Source of the DNA: Terriglobia bacterium | Lineage (GTDB): Bacteria > Acidobacteriota > Terriglobia > Bryobacterales > Bryobacteraceae | Length of the DNA: 35,061 nucleotides | Reading direction: 5' to 3' | Assembly: GCA_020073265.1 (NCBI GenBank) | Contig: JAIQFN010000064.1 | Location: 1 to 35,061, forward strand | Shown here: one piece after another, positions 34,188 through 35,061 of the stretch | Numbering within the stretch: position 1 is the stretch's first letter | Layout of the letters: each line of letters starts with the position of its first letter | Position numbers and translations under genes: made by a program | The notes under the pieces: generated by a model | What the model saw: the letters and a program-made list of their open reading frames with translations, nothing else | Database searches by the model: none | Told to the model about the DNA's origin: nothing

Positions 34188-34897
34188 TCAACATCCCTGA
34201 CCTGTGCAATCGTCCACCGGCTCTGCGGGGCCCGGCCCTATCGCCGGGGAAATGGATTTACCCGCCTCAGCCTTGTCTCCGATTCGTTCCGGCTTGTTCG
34301 GAGTCGTGAGGTTGTCCGCGCGCCGGTGTGGGTGGCGGATCTCAGGCCAGAATTCGTGCAGCACGTTCATGCCCGCTTCGGCCCCAAAGCCGACACCGGT
34401 GGCGGCGAATCCGCTCGCGACAGTATGGTAGCTGGCCGGATGCCAGAGGCGTGAAATGAATCCGCCTCCCACGATACCCGAAATTTCTCCCACCGCCACG
34501 GTGCGTTGCCTGGTGGTGGTCTTGCGCGTGATCACCGTGCTCACCAGAGCGTACTTGAGGCGCGCTCCGAAGCCTTGTTTGCCGGAGGGCTGGTACTTGA
34601 GCTCCTCATGCAGCATCTTGCCCACCGCGAAATGAATGGAAGACCGGACCACATGGGTTCCCAGGGCCGAGCCAAGCCGCCTGCCGAAGCCCACCATGCC
34701 GCCGCCCCATTCATACGGGTTGGTCGTAGCCTGGTCGAATCCCGCTGCGGCACTGGACGTCGCCAGGGATCCCGGGTTAACAATGCGCTGCGCGTATTCC
34801 CGTGCTGGCGACTGCCCGGTCTGAGGGTCGCCGTCTCCTTGAGCCCGCAGGATGCCGGGCGCGAGGAGTAGCGAAAAAATGCCGAGAACGGAGACTA
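34188..34897 (-). pseudogene. Secreted hypothetical protein, 5' end removed by IS630-type insertion
   Basis: An ATG at 34697 would give 169 residues, but the coding sequence clearly extends upstream without a stop to the element boundary at about 34897. It reads VSVLGIFSLLLAPGILRAQG (the hydrophobic core and cleavage site of a signal peptide), then DGDPQTGQSPAREYAQRIVN and onward to the GGGMVGFGRRLG region. No ATG, GTG or TTG exists in this extension. The insertion therefore removed the start codon and the n-region of the signal peptide. The remaining body (SSIHFAVGKMLHEELKYQPS, VGEISGIVGGGFISRLWHPA) resembles an uncharacterised acidobacterial envelope protein. A truncated cytoplasmic product from 34697 cannot be excluded. 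Confidence 0.75.
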
Positions 34898-35061
34898 GTG
34901 GGCTGTCTGTGAGAAGTATTTACCACGACTGAATTCTCCGCCTTGGGTCGGAGTATTTCCAGCGGAAGGGCTTGGCAGATTTTCCGTATAGCCGAATGTA
35001 GCGCAGGATCTTGCGCCGGAGGTCGGCGACGGAAGTGAAGATGCCGCGATCGATCACTTCG
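34896..35061 (-). mobile_element. End of an IS630-family insertion sequence (runs off right edge)
   Basis: The element boundary is placed at CTAG (34895-34898), the preferred IS630 target whose TA is duplicated. The outer end then reads GTGGGCTGTCTGTGAGAAG on the plus strand, followed by the transposase 3' end. Only one terminus is visible, so the inverted repeat cannot be confirmed. Confidence 0.7.
34920..35061 (-). CDS. IS630-family transposase, C-terminal part
   Basis: The last 46 codons of a DDE transposase: GIFTSVADLRRKILRYIRLY, then GKSAKPFRWKYSDPRRRIQ and a TAA stop. The FTSVADLxxKIxxYIxxYN/GxxAKPFxW block is characteristic of the IS630/Tc1-mariner C-terminus following the catalytic third acidic residue. 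The N-terminal portion and catalytic residues lie beyond the window. Confidence 0.85.
   Translation of the reverse strand, partial: EVIDRGIFTSVADLRRKILRYIRLYGKSAKPFRWKYSDPRRRIQSW

Overview
The window reads as high-GC chromosomal DNA of an acidobacterium, most likely from the Solibacter/Bryobacter side of the phylum. This is inferred from gene content: a TIGR03118-type secreted protein, a PEP-CTERM protein, a MASE1 kinase, many small secreted proteins of acidobacterial type and an IS630-family end. No rRNA or other marker gene is present, so the placement is tentative. No tRNA, rRNA or CRISPR array was seen.

Layout. 1-3.3 kb (minus): a decayed secreted-protein gene, a Glu/Leu/Phe/Val dehydrogenase, an ECF-type sigma factor and a tandem UspA protein. 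3.4-6.0 kb (plus): an orphan ClpB-D2-like AAA+ ATPase coupled to a malic enzyme. 5.9-15.3 kb (minus): one long, tightly overlapping run, read as small protein, CBS protein, Lon-like protease, UspA, acetyl-CoA synthetase, E1-alpha, E1-beta, E2 and acyl carrier protein. 15.3-20.2 kb: an AmmeMemoRadiSam-type radical SAM enzyme, a PEP-CTERM gene lying between two copies of a ~100 bp direct repeat, Hsp20, a SagB-type nitroreductase, CapA and a zinc-ribbon protein. 20.2-24.6 kb (minus): hydrolase, BON protein, second SagB-type protein, short HPF, DksA/TraR protein, two small proteins and a secreted protein. 24.6-29.9 kb: an envelope group (membrane protein, OmpA, small membrane protein, BON lipoprotein), a tyrosine phosphatase and a TIGR03118 gene broken by one stop codon. 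29.9-33.3 kb: two histidine kinases around a lone receiver. 33.1-35.1 kb: small envelope and stress proteins, ending in a gene whose signal-peptide region is cut by an IS630-family element.

The unifying signal is regulatory. At least nine -24/-12 (sigma-54, RpoN) promoter matches with exact GG-N10-GC spacing sit directly upstream of genes here, in front of the dehydrogenase, UspA, the nine-gene CBS-to-ACP run, PEP-CTERM, Hsp20, SagB/CapA, the small-protein/DksA/HPF run, OmpA and two small genes. The gene set (Usp, CBS, Hsp20, nitroreductase-fold proteins, hibernation factor, DksA, Lon-like protease, and carbon flow malate to pyruvate to acetyl-CoA plus acetate to acetyl-CoA) resembles in content the dormancy/hypoxia DosR regulon of mycobacteria. 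My reading is a sigma-54-controlled stress and energy-limitation island. The enhancer-binding activator and rpoN are not in the window.
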